This document shows, in pieces, positions 55,227-62,882 of a DNA stretch of 64,000 nucleotides. The stretch spans positions 1-64,000 of the forward strand of contig JACMLJ010000045.1 in NCBI GenBank assembly GCA_014379625.1, given 5' to 3'. Source of the stretch: Ferruginibacter sp. Its GTDB lineage: Bacteria > Bacteroidota > Bacteroidia > Chitinophagales > Chitinophagaceae. The stretch's first letter is position 1. Each line of letters starts with the position of its first letter. Both the position numbers and the translations under genes were made by a program. The notes beneath the pieces are model-generated. The model was not told where the DNA came from. It searched no databases and saw only the letters and a program-made list of their open reading frames with translations.

Positions 55227-56822
55227 TTAATACCCCGGGTTTTGGGTTAGTTTTCCATTCAACTGAATTGCCGGAAGCGGTATTGCAAAAATGCGTTTTT
55301 GGACGTCATTGTCTGTTTTAACTCCCCAGCTACCTTCAAATTTACCAAATCGGATCATATCATTCCTGTGCCAGTTTTCGGATACCAGTTCACGACTGCG
55401 CTCTTCGTACAAAGTTTGCAGCGTGACAGCGGTCCATGCAACAGCATTGCGTTTGGTGCGGATTTCATTTACCAGCGAAAGCGCTGTTTGCCCATTGGTT
55501 GCAGGTGCGCCTCTTAATATGGCTTCGGCCTTCATGAGCAAAATATCTGCATAACGAAACACAGGCAGGTCGGTATTTTGATTCCTGGAAGTAGAAGTGC
55601 TGTCGGGATAAAATTTATTGCAGCGATACCCCATTGACCATGCTTTCAGGTCGTTGCCGCAATCAAATACGGCAGGTTTTTTTATCACGATATTGGGTGT
55701 AAACTCCAGGTGGTAACTGAGGGGCGCACCTGCATCGGCACCGGCATAATCTTCATCATAGCCTTTTTTGGTAGTATTGATTAAGATTGGCGAACCATTA
55801 AAATAATATTGTTTCCCGGTAAGCCAGATGGATGTCCTGATATCATTGGGTTCATTAAAATAAGCATAAAACTCAGGCAGGGTACTCATGGGGCCGCTTG
55901 GCGTATAATTGAGACTGTATTTGTTACGCATTTCCACGCCATTGTATAAATTATACCGGGGGTAAAACATTTGCCCGCCACCCGCAGCAGGGTCGTATGG
56001 TATAGCGAAAATAAATTCCTTTATGGCCGGGCCATTATTATAGCGGAACATGCTGAGGTAATTATTTTCGATTGCAAACTTATTGGAACTGATAATATTG
56101 TCGCACATGGTTACCGCATCAGTATATTTTGGCGTTCCGGTATACACTTCCGAATTGAGGTACATTTTAGCCAGTAAAGCATAGCTGGTAAATTTATTGG
56201 GCCTTCCATACGTGGGCGCCCCCGTAACATCGCTCAAAAAAGGCAATGATTCCAACACTTCCTTTTCTATAAATGCGAATACATCTTTTCTTGGCGTAGT
56301 GGCGGGTTGGTTAGTATCGCCGAATTTTGTAACGATGGGCACATTTCCAAAAATATCCATCATCATAAAATAAGCAATTGCCCGCATAGTTTTCAATTCG
56401 GCCGTACCCCTGTTTTTAGCGTCTGACTCAGCCGACTTGTCTATCAGGAACAAATTTTGGTTACTATTGCTGATTACACTGGTGAGCCAGTTCCAGGTAT
56501 CGTTTAAAAATCCGTTATCCTTGTTCCAGGTATGCTTTGCCAATTGTTCGTACCTCGAACCATCATACCAGTTGCCACCCCTTGCGGGCATAATGGCTTC
56601 GTCTGTGGAAATAGATTGCAGGAACCAGTACTGTGTTGCATAGTTTGCCCTGAAAGCAATATAGGTAGGTCCTGCCGCCTGGATGAAATGCTGTTCTGTT
56701 GACGGAAAATTATCCGGTGTTAACTGGGTGGTCACCGGAAGTTCGAGCTTATGGCAGGCTGCCAGGGTAACACAGGCTGCAAGCGCTATCGTTATTTTAT
56801 TGAAATATTTTTTCATAACCAT
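55227..56822 (-). CDS. susD: SusD/RagB family outer-membrane lipoprotein
   Basis: The 531-residue glycan-binding lipoprotein has a signal peptide with a lipobox (ITIALAACVTLAACHKLELP). It has SusD-type helices with TPR-like repeats (TAELKTMRAIAYFMMMDIFG, FTSYALLAKMYLNSEVYTG), and a C-terminal RSRELVSENWHRNDMIRFGK typical of the family. It acts as the lid of the adjacent SusC pore at the cell surface. The gap to susC is 11 bases, and a hairpin follows its stop. The start is ATG 56822. Confidence 0.96.
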   Translation of the reverse strand: MVMKKYFNKITIALAACVTLAACHKLELPVTTQLTPDNFPSTEQHFIQAAGPTYIAFRANYATQYWFLQSISTDEAIMPARGGNWYDGSRYEQLAKHTWNKDNGFLNDTWNWLTSVISNSNQNLFLIDKSAESDAKNRGTAELKTMRAIAYFMMMDIFGNVPIVTKFGDTNQPATTPRKDVFAFIEKEVLESLPFLSDVTGAPTYGRPNKFTSYALLAKMYLNSEVYTGTPKYTDAVTMCDNIISSNKFAIENNYLSMFRYNNGPAIKEFIFAIPYDPAAGGGQMFYPRYNLYNGVEMRNKYSLNYTPSGPMSTLPEFYAYFNEPNDIRTSIWLTGKQYYFNGSPILINTTKKGYDEDYAGADAGAPLSYHLEFTPNIVIKKPAVFDCGNDLKAWSMGYRCNKFYPDSTSTSRNQNTDLPVFRYADILLMKAEAILRGAPATNGQTALSLVNEIRTKRNAVAWTAVTLQTLYEERSRELVSENWHRNDMIRFGKFEGSWGVKTDNDVQKRIFAIPLPAIQLNGKLTQNPGY

Positions 56823-56833
56823 TTATTTAAAAG

Positions 56834-59800
56834 TTAAAAGGACAGGTTTGCACCAAACATAAAAGTGCGGGTTTTTGGATAAAAGTTATTGGCATCAATT
56901 CCCGGTGCAAGACCGCCCTGGTTAATCTCAGGGTCGATCCCTTTATAGCCAGTGATGATAAATACATTATTACCTGAAACGTATAAACGCAGGTTGGAAA
57001 TATGATGACTGATGTTTTTGAAATTATATCCCAATGTAAAATTATCTAACCGCAGGAAACTTCCACTCTCAATAAAGCGGGTAGAATACCGGTAAGACTG
57101 GTCTGCCGCTGATTCAGAAGCTACCTCTACCGGAATGTTATTGGTTACTGCTGTTGAAGGGCGGTACAAATCAGCAAGGGTTACGTTAAATATTTTATTG
57201 CCCAAAACGGAGCGGAAGAATACATTGAGGTCAATATTTTTATACCGGAATGTATTGGCCCATCCCAGTAATAATTTAGGTTGCGCACTGCCGGCGGCAA
57301 TCCGGTCATTGGTAATATCCGGCGATGTGGTGAGCGTGCCATTTTTTTTACGGTATTGTGATAAATTATTGGCATCCTTTCCGGCATAGTCGAGTGTAAA
57401 AAATTGTCCCACCGGTCTGCCTGCAACCAGGATCATTAACCGGGAGCCAGTCTGCCCCCCACCATCCGGTTGTACATAAAAAACGGTATCTCTCTTGAAT
57501 TGCGCATTCGATAAACTGATCAGTTTATTTGCATTATGTGCGAGATTAAATGAACTGGTCCAACTGAAATTTGTTTTGGTCACGGGTGTTGCATTTAAAG
57601 AAAACTCAATCCCTTTATTGCTCATCGAACCAACATTGGCGGTGTACGAACCAAAGGGGTATTGTAATGTACTCACATCATAAGTCCAGATAATGTCGGT
57701 TGTCTTTTTATTATAGACATCTATACTTCCGCTTAATTTTCCTTTTAGCACGGAGAAGTCGATCCCTATATTGGTAGTGGAGGTTTTTTCCCATCTCAGG
57801 TCGGGGTTTTCATTTTGTGTTATGTTTATTGCAGAAATATTACCACCGTTATAATAAAACGCACCAATATTGCCATAAATGATTTTGGAAGTAAGCGGGT
57901 AAATGTTTAATGAGTTACCGGTAACCCCATAGCTTGCACGCAGTTTCAGGTCAGTGAACAAATGCTGGTTATCCATAAAACCTTCCTGGGCGATACGCCA
58001 GCCTGCACTTACTGCAGGGAAATAACCCCATCGCTCATTTTGCCCAAAAACGGATGACCCATCCCTTCTTACAGAAACCTGTAATAAATACTTATCTTTA
58101 AATCCATAGTTTACCCTTGCGAAATCAGATATCAGCCTTGATTGCTGATAATTATCCCCGCCAAAATTTACCCTAAAGCCGGTCAAACTGTAAGGAAAAC
58201 CCAGACTAAGATTATTATAACCTACATCGTCCACCGGAAAATTGGTAGAAGAAGCCTGGAAGCCATCCCCATTGATCGTTTCCTGCCATGAATAACCCAA
58301 TACCGCATTGATGGAATGGTCTTTTATTTTTTTATCCCAGGTGAAAAATGTTTCCAAAATTTTGTTGGTGTTTTGATAAGCGTTCCTGAAAGCTAGCCCG
58401 TTCGCTCCATCCAATACCAGAAAGCTTGGATTGCCTGGAGGATCTGGCGTGCTTCTTACATTATTATAGTTGCGTGTGTAGTAACTGTTGTAATATGCTC
58501 CGTACAGTGTCTGGAAATTCTGGTAAGAAAGGTTTACATCATACGTGAAGCCAAGCGGAAGTTTTAGCTGTGCGGTAAAACTCCCCAGCAGGTTCTTGTA
58601 CTGCAGGCGCTCCTTGGCATTTTCCTGCATGGATACCGGGTTGTAATAACTCGTTTGTCCAAAATTTTCATAAAAACTACCATCCGGTTTTTTTACCGGA
58701 ACTGTGGGCAGGTAGGTAAGCATCTGCGCTAGTACAGTATTCCGGTAAGGCAAATAATCAGCATTGCTTACAGAATTGGAAACGGATAAACCAATTTTCA
58801 GTTTATCATCAAAAGCTTTTTGCTCAATCGACAATCTTGCGATGATCCTGTTGAGGGCGCTGGTTTTCATAATGCCTTCCTGGTCGAAATAATTAAGACT
58901 GGCGCTATACAGTGTTTTATCGGTGCCACCGCCCAATGAAATGTTGTGGTTATGCGAAATGGCCTGCTCCCGTTGCACAGCGCTTTGCCAGTTGGTATTG
59001 GCCCCAAGGTCGTTGGCCGGAGTTAAGGTCTGGTTGTTTTTTTTAAGAAAATCCCTTAACTGTGTGGCATCCATCATATCAAACTTGTTGGATACTTTTT
59101 CCAAAGCAACATAACCGTTGTAACCAAGTTGCAATTGCCCCTTTCTTGCCCTCCTGGTAGTAACCATGATAACGCCATTGGCAGCACGGTTACCGTAGAT
59201 AGCTGTTGCAGCAGCATCCTTCAATACATCCATGGAAACAATATCATCCGGCGCAACTATAGAAATATCAGCCCCAGGGATTCCATCAATAACAAAAAAC
59301 GGGGATTGGGCGCCATCCCTTAATGTAGATGCACCGCGCAAAACGATTGCTGCCCCACGGTTGGGGTCACCGCTGCGGGTGATGTTCAGTCCCGCAACTT
59401 TACCCTGTAGTAATTGTGCCGGATCACTGATGGCCCCCCTGTTTAAATCTTCCGCCTTAATGGTGGTAACCGAACTGGTTAAATTCTTCCTGTTTTGTTT
59501 ACCATAACCAACCACTACCACATCCGTCATCGCAATGGTAGCTTCAGTTAATTCTATTGTATAAAAGACTTCACTGGTAACCGGGATTTCCTTTTTAACA
59601 AACGAAACAGAACTTAGAACAAGTACATCCCCTGCTTTTGCAGTAGTGCTGAATGAACCATCCGTATCGGTTACCGTTATATTTTTTGTTCCCTTTACTG
59701 TTACTGTTACACCTGCGGCGGAAACTCCTTTACTGTCTGCAACCTTGCCCGTAACCCTGTGCTGATCCTGGGCAAGTAAATAACCAAATGGCTGCATGAG

Positions 59801-59860
59801 TAATAAGAGCAGTAAGTAAGACCGACTACTCTTAAAGCGCATTAATTTTGGTAATCTCAT
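56834..59860 (-). CDS. susC: SusC/RagA family TonB-linked outer membrane protein
   Basis: The 1008-residue transporter has a signal peptide (to about GYLLAQDQ). It has a CarboxypepD_reg-like domain (HRVTGKVADSKGVSAAGVTV), a TonB box near AMTDVVVVGYGKQNRKNLTS, and a plug with LQGKVAGLNITRSGDPNRGA, PFFVIDGIPGADISIVAPDD and VLKDAAATAIYGNRAANGVI. The barrel ends in TRTFMFGANLSF. There is no N-terminal STN domain, so it does not signal through an anti-sigma factor. It imports oligosaccharides with the SusD partner. Confidence 0.97.
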   Translation of the reverse strand: MRLPKLMRFKSSRSYLLLLLLMQPFGYLLAQDQHRVTGKVADSKGVSAAGVTVTVKGTKNITVTDTDGSFSTTAKAGDVLVLSSVSFVKKEIPVTSEVFYTIELTEATIAMTDVVVVGYGKQNRKNLTSSVTTIKAEDLNRGAISDPAQLLQGKVAGLNITRSGDPNRGAAIVLRGASTLRDGAQSPFFVIDGIPGADISIVAPDDIVSMDVLKDAAATAIYGNRAANGVIMVTTRRARKGQLQLGYNGYVALEKVSNKFDMMDATQLRDFLKKNNQTLTPANDLGANTNWQSAVQREQAISHNHNISLGGGTDKTLYSASLNYFDQEGIMKTSALNRIIARLSIEQKAFDDKLKIGLSVSNSVSNADYLPYRNTVLAQMLTYLPTVPVKKPDGSFYENFGQTSYYNPVSMQENAKERLQYKNLLGSFTAQLKLPLGFTYDVNLSYQNFQTLYGAYYNSYYTRNYNNVRSTPDPPGNPSFLVLDGANGLAFRNAYQNTNKILETFFTWDKKIKDHSINAVLGYSWQETINGDGFQASSTNFPVDDVGYNNLSLGFPYSLTGFRVNFGGDNYQQSRLISDFARVNYGFKDKYLLQVSVRRDGSSVFGQNERWGYFPAVSAGWRIAQEGFMDNQHLFTDLKLRASYGVTGNSLNIYPLTSKIIYGNIGAFYYNGGNISAINITQNENPDLRWEKTSTTNIGIDFSVLKGKLSGSIDVYNKKTTDIIWTYDVSTLQYPFGSYTANVGSMSNKGIEFSLNATPVTKTNFSWTSSFNLAHNANKLISLSNAQFKRDTVFYVQPDGGGQTGSRLMILVAGRPVGQFFTLDYAGKDANNLSQYRKKNGTLTTSPDITNDRIAAGSAQPKLLLGWANTFRYKNIDLNVFFRSVLGNKIFNVTLADLYRPSTAVTNNIPVEVASESAADQSYRYSTRFIESGSFLRLDNFTLGYNFKNISHHISNLRLYVSGNNVFIITGYKGIDPEINQGGLAPGIDANNFYPKTRTFMFGANLSF

Positions 59861-59892
59861 AATTTTTTGATTTTACAGTTTGAAAAAAATGG

Positions 59893-59924
59893 CAAATAAA
59901 AATGCAATCACAGCACCAGGCAAA
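59893..59924 (-). promoter_or_regulatory. Possible susC promoter
   Basis: On the minus strand TTTG (59924-59921), a 20-base spacer and TTTATTTG (59900-59893) match the consensus with one mismatch in the -7 box, 32 bases before the susC ATG. Confidence 0.45.
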
Positions 59925-59981
59925 TAATTGCAGCTATACAATTAGTAACCTGGTCCTTGTTATTAGCTTTTGGGGTTCGGG

Positions 59982-60872
59982 TTAAAACTTTAGGGTTTGG
60001 GGTAAGTATTTTGCAACCAGGCTTTCATAATAAGGCCTTAATTCATTCCAGTCGGGAGGGTGTGGATTTTTGGAATACAGGTCATAAGGATTAAACAGGT
60101 CTACCCATTTAAACATTTCATGGTCATGCTCATCCATCAGGTGGTCATAAGCATGTTCGCGGTGCTGGGAGTAAAAGGAATGATACCGCAACATGTACAA
60201 TCCCGGCTCAGGCAAATAATCTTTCGCCATCTGGTACACATACTCATCGTGGCCCCAGGAAAGATGGACATTTTTCAATCCGCAATTGGGTGAATATATA
60301 CCATACTTTGTATTGTAACGATCATCGTTAAAATCAGGGTTGTCTTTAAAAAATTCGGGATATACAATTTTATCTGAAAACGCACAACCTACCGGGAAGG
60401 TATCTCCTACCACAGCCCATTGTGGCTCACCAAAAAGGCATAATACTTTACCCATATCATGCAACAGACCGGTCATTACCATCCAGTCGGGGTGCCCGTC
60501 CCTGCGTATAGCCTCGGATGTTTGCAGCAGGTGTTGAAACTGGTCCAGGTCAGTATCCGGATCGGAATCATCGACCAGTTGGTTTAAAAAACGGAATGCA
60601 TCCCAAACGGGCATTTCCTGCTTATCAAATTTTAGATAGTTGTTTTTTTTGCCGAGTACAAAATCATAGTCCTGGTAAATATGATTGAGCCGGTAGAATT
60701 CACGCACGGTATCCCGCTCCGGGTTTTCGTAGTTGCGGTAGCTATCGGCAGCTCTATCATTTGCAATGGAAGCAGGATCGGGGTAACGTTCCAGTACATC
60801 TTCTTCCCAGGCATCCAGGCTCTTTAAAGGATTGATTTCGCTTTGATCAAAATTAGTTGAAGGGGATATCAT
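59982..60872 (-). CDS. myo-Inositol oxygenase (MIOX)
   Basis: Oxidises myo-inositol to D-glucuronate with a mixed-valent di-iron centre. The 296-residue sequence matches the eukaryotic-type enzyme throughout: DYDFVLGKKNNYLKFDKQEM, EAIRRDGHPDWMVMTGLLHD with the HD metal pair, WAVVGDTFPVGCAFSDKIVY, LKNVHLSWGHDEYVYQMAKD and LRYHSFYSQHREHAYDHLM. These carry the remaining His/Asp ligands. It is cytosolic. It is unusual in bacteria and sits upstream of susC on the same strand, linking inositol or glucuronate use to the glycan locus. A LacI-type palindrome lies 88 bases upstream. Confidence 0.95.
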   Translation of the reverse strand: MISPSTNFDQSEINPLKSLDAWEEDVLERYPDPASIANDRAADSYRNYENPERDTVREFYRLNHIYQDYDFVLGKKNNYLKFDKQEMPVWDAFRFLNQLVDDSDPDTDLDQFQHLLQTSEAIRRDGHPDWMVMTGLLHDMGKVLCLFGEPQWAVVGDTFPVGCAFSDKIVYPEFFKDNPDFNDDRYNTKYGIYSPNCGLKNVHLSWGHDEYVYQMAKDYLPEPGLYMLRYHSFYSQHREHAYDHLMDEHDHEMFKWVDLFNPYDLYSKNPHPPDWNELRPYYESLVAKYLPQTLKF

Positions 60873-60959
60873 ACAGCAGGAGTTTTAAGTTTTTACGCAA
60901 TTGATACTGCTAAAGTCCAATTTTTTTAAATAGTTTGCTAACTAAATGCCGGTTTTATT

Positions 60960-60977
60960 TACGAAACCGTTTTCGTA
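60960..60977. promoter_or_regulatory. LacI-family-type operator upstream of the inositol oxygenase gene
   Basis: TACGAAACCGTTTTCGTA is an 18-base palindrome with a central CG and one mismatched pair. It fits the AANCGNTT core typical of LacI-family operators. It lies 88 bases upstream of the ATG and in front of the whole glycan locus. No LacI-type regulator gene is in the window. Confidence 0.6.
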
Positions 60978-61284
60978 TAAAACATGAATTCCTGGTAGTT
61001 TGGTTCAATAAATAACTTAGACGCGTGTCCGCCAAATGATCATTTAATCAAAGATGATCCCGGCATCCTATTGCATGAATTACAAATAGCCTGCATAAGG
61101 AGTTTTGAAGATGCAGTCAAATTTCTTCCGGGCTTGCGTTATTGATGAGCGGGAAATAAAAATGCAAAAATGGTCATGAACTATTATTTCTTCAGTTCCT
61201 CTTTTTTTTAATGATAATGATGATCTCCTGCATTGAGTAAAACCCATTAAAACGGATCCTGGAAGCATTGTGCTTTTAAAGATC

Positions 61285-61317
61285 AACTGCCAAAACAGTC
61301 ATTTTTGGCAAGCAGTT
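61285..61317 (-). terminator. Hairpin downstream of leuB
   Basis: TGCCAAAA (61288-61295) pairs with TTTTGGCA (61303-61310). Additional flanking AACTG/CAGTT pairing spans 61285-61317. It is 154 bases past the leuB stop and lacks a clear U-tract, so its role as a terminator is uncertain. Confidence 0.4.
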
Positions 61318-61470
61318 AAAAGACTGGTGAGCAATGGAAAAAAGAACCGGACACTCCATTATACCCTTTTTATACATGATACAATTATACCCAGATCATC
61401 TTTCATTTTATAGAAATAACGGGGCAATAAAATTTCAAAACTACATTAAGACAGGGTACCGTAAATAGGT

Positions 61471-62544
61471 TTATAAAAACCTGAGGACAGCCTCGCCCAT
61501 TGCGTCAGTACCTAAAATTTTATCCGGGGCTGTTGTCGCATCCGCAATATCACGGGTACGGTAGCCCGCTTTTAAAACCTTATCAACAGCATTGATCACC
61601 AGCACGGATTCATCCTTCATGCCAAATGAGATATCCAGCAATAAGGCAGCGGAAAGAACAGATGCCAGGGGATTTGCAATTCCTTTGCCGGTGATGTCAT
61701 GCGCCGAACCATGAATGGGTTCGTACACCCCTGTGCCATCGCCAATGGATGCGGAAGCCAGCATGCCCATGGAGCCCGCTATCTGCGAAGCCTCATCTGT
61801 TAAAATATCACCAAACAGGTTGGCAGTAACCACTACATCAAAACGACATGGATCTTTTATTAGCAACATAGCCGTAGCATCCACAAACTGGTATTCGACC
61901 TGCACATCCGTATATTCCAGGGCCAATTTTTGAATTTCCTCGCGCCACAAACGGCTGGTTTCTAAAACATTTGCCTTGTCTACCGAGCACAATTTTTTAC
62001 GTCTCGTCCTCGCTGCTTCAAAAGCTTTGCGGCCAATTCTTTCTACTTCATAGCGACTGTATTCCGCCACATCATAAGCCGTATCTCCGTTATTCTTTCG
62101 TCCCTTTTCTCCAAAATAAATATCGCCGGTCAGTTCCCTGAAAAACAAAATATCTGCACCTTTCAATATTTCCGGTTTAATACTGGATGCCCCCAGCAAC
62201 TCATCAAAAAGCCTGATGGGGCGCAGGTTGGCATACAATCCCAATTCCTTTCTCATCTTCAGCAATCCCTGCTCCGGACGAACTTTGGCCGAAGGGTCAT
62301 TGTCGTATTTTGGATGTCCTACCGCTCCAAACAGCACCGCATCCGCATGGCGCATTTTTTCAAGCGACTCATCCGGTAAGGGATTACCCGTGGCTTCGAT
62401 GGCAACATGGCCGATTAGAGCTCCATCATAAATAAACTGGTGACCAAATAAAGCCGCTATTTTATCCAGCACTTTTTTACCTACTGCCGTTACTTCCATA
62501 CCTATTCCATCACCGGGAACTATTAGTATTTTTTTGTTTGCCAT
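61471..62544 (-). CDS. leuB: 3-isopropylmalate dehydrogenase
   Basis: Catalyses the NAD-dependent oxidative decarboxylation in leucine synthesis. The 357-residue protein has ILIVPGDGIGMEVTAVGKKV, AVLFGAVGHPKYDNDPSAKV, RPEQGLLKMRKELGLYANLR, the active-site ELTGDIYFGEKG, and VVTANLFGDILTDEASQIAG. GSMGMLASASIGDGTGVYEP and IHGSAHDITGKGIANPLAS follow, as in LeuB. It is downstream of an IPM/citramalate synthase-family gene on the same strand, with a repeat-containing gap of 338 bases. Confidence 0.97.
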   Translation of the reverse strand: MANKKILIVPGDGIGMEVTAVGKKVLDKIAALFGHQFIYDGALIGHVAIEATGNPLPDESLEKMRHADAVLFGAVGHPKYDNDPSAKVRPEQGLLKMRKELGLYANLRPIRLFDELLGASSIKPEILKGADILFFRELTGDIYFGEKGRKNNGDTAYDVAEYSRYEVERIGRKAFEAARTRRKKLCSVDKANVLETSRLWREEIQKLALEYTDVQVEYQFVDATAMLLIKDPCRFDVVVTANLFGDILTDEASQIAGSMGMLASASIGDGTGVYEPIHGSAHDITGKGIANPLASVLSAALLLDISFGMKDESVLVINAVDKVLKAGYRTRDIADATTAPDKILGTDAMGEAVLRFL

Positions 62545-62882
62545 TCGATTTTTTAATTTGCTGTTCCTTTATTAATTTTTTGGTTGTTCGTTGAATTAGT
62601 TGCGATGGTAACGATGGTAAACGATGGGCTTCACCCATCGCTGGTGTACTGCGCCCTTTCAGGGCTAAAATGATCCCGGTTTTTAACGACACGCTCCATC
62701 CTTCGCTGATGTATTGAGCCCTTTCAGGGATAAACGATGCTGAGATGATGCAAAAAACACTTCGACTCCGCCGTGTATCGGAGTAAATACTCAAATCATT
62801 TAATTCATTAAACTTATTGAGCCAGTTAACGCACCCAAAGCAAATTCTTGTAACAATATTCGTGTATTCGTTGCCGTTATTC
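62545..62882. other. Intergenic region leuB-leuA-like with repeats
   Basis: The 338 bases include the palindromic repeat block at 62622-62730. A 94-residue minus frame overlapping the leuB start (62510-62794) reads through the repeats and is considered spurious. No promoter was assigned. Confidence 0.55.
62622..62730. repeat. Palindromic repeat block related to 40333-40486
   Basis: cgatgggcttcacccatcg (62622-62640) is followed by ctggtgtactgcgccctttc and agggct (62641-62666), and later by ttcgctgatgtattgagccc and tttcaggga (62702-62730). The unit order is the same as between the GH2 and GH105 genes, showing a dispersed family. Confidence 0.8.

Larger units (their letters stand above)
60873..61470. 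other. Intergenic region between leuB and the inositol oxygenase gene
   Basis: The 598 bases contain the palindrome at 60960-60977, a small TAGTT-TGCT-AACTA repeat (60931-60944) and a hairpin (61285-61317). A 68-residue minus frame (61080-61286) has no coding character. Nothing else was recognised. Confidence 0.55.

Noticed and set aside
61080..61286. 68-residue minus-strand frame upstream of the inositol oxygenase gene
   Set aside because: No homologous-looking motif, no promoter or start signals, isolated in a long non-coding gap.
62510..62794. 94-residue minus-strand frame overlapping the leuB start
   Set aside because: Runs through the palindromic repeat block and overlaps leuB in another frame.
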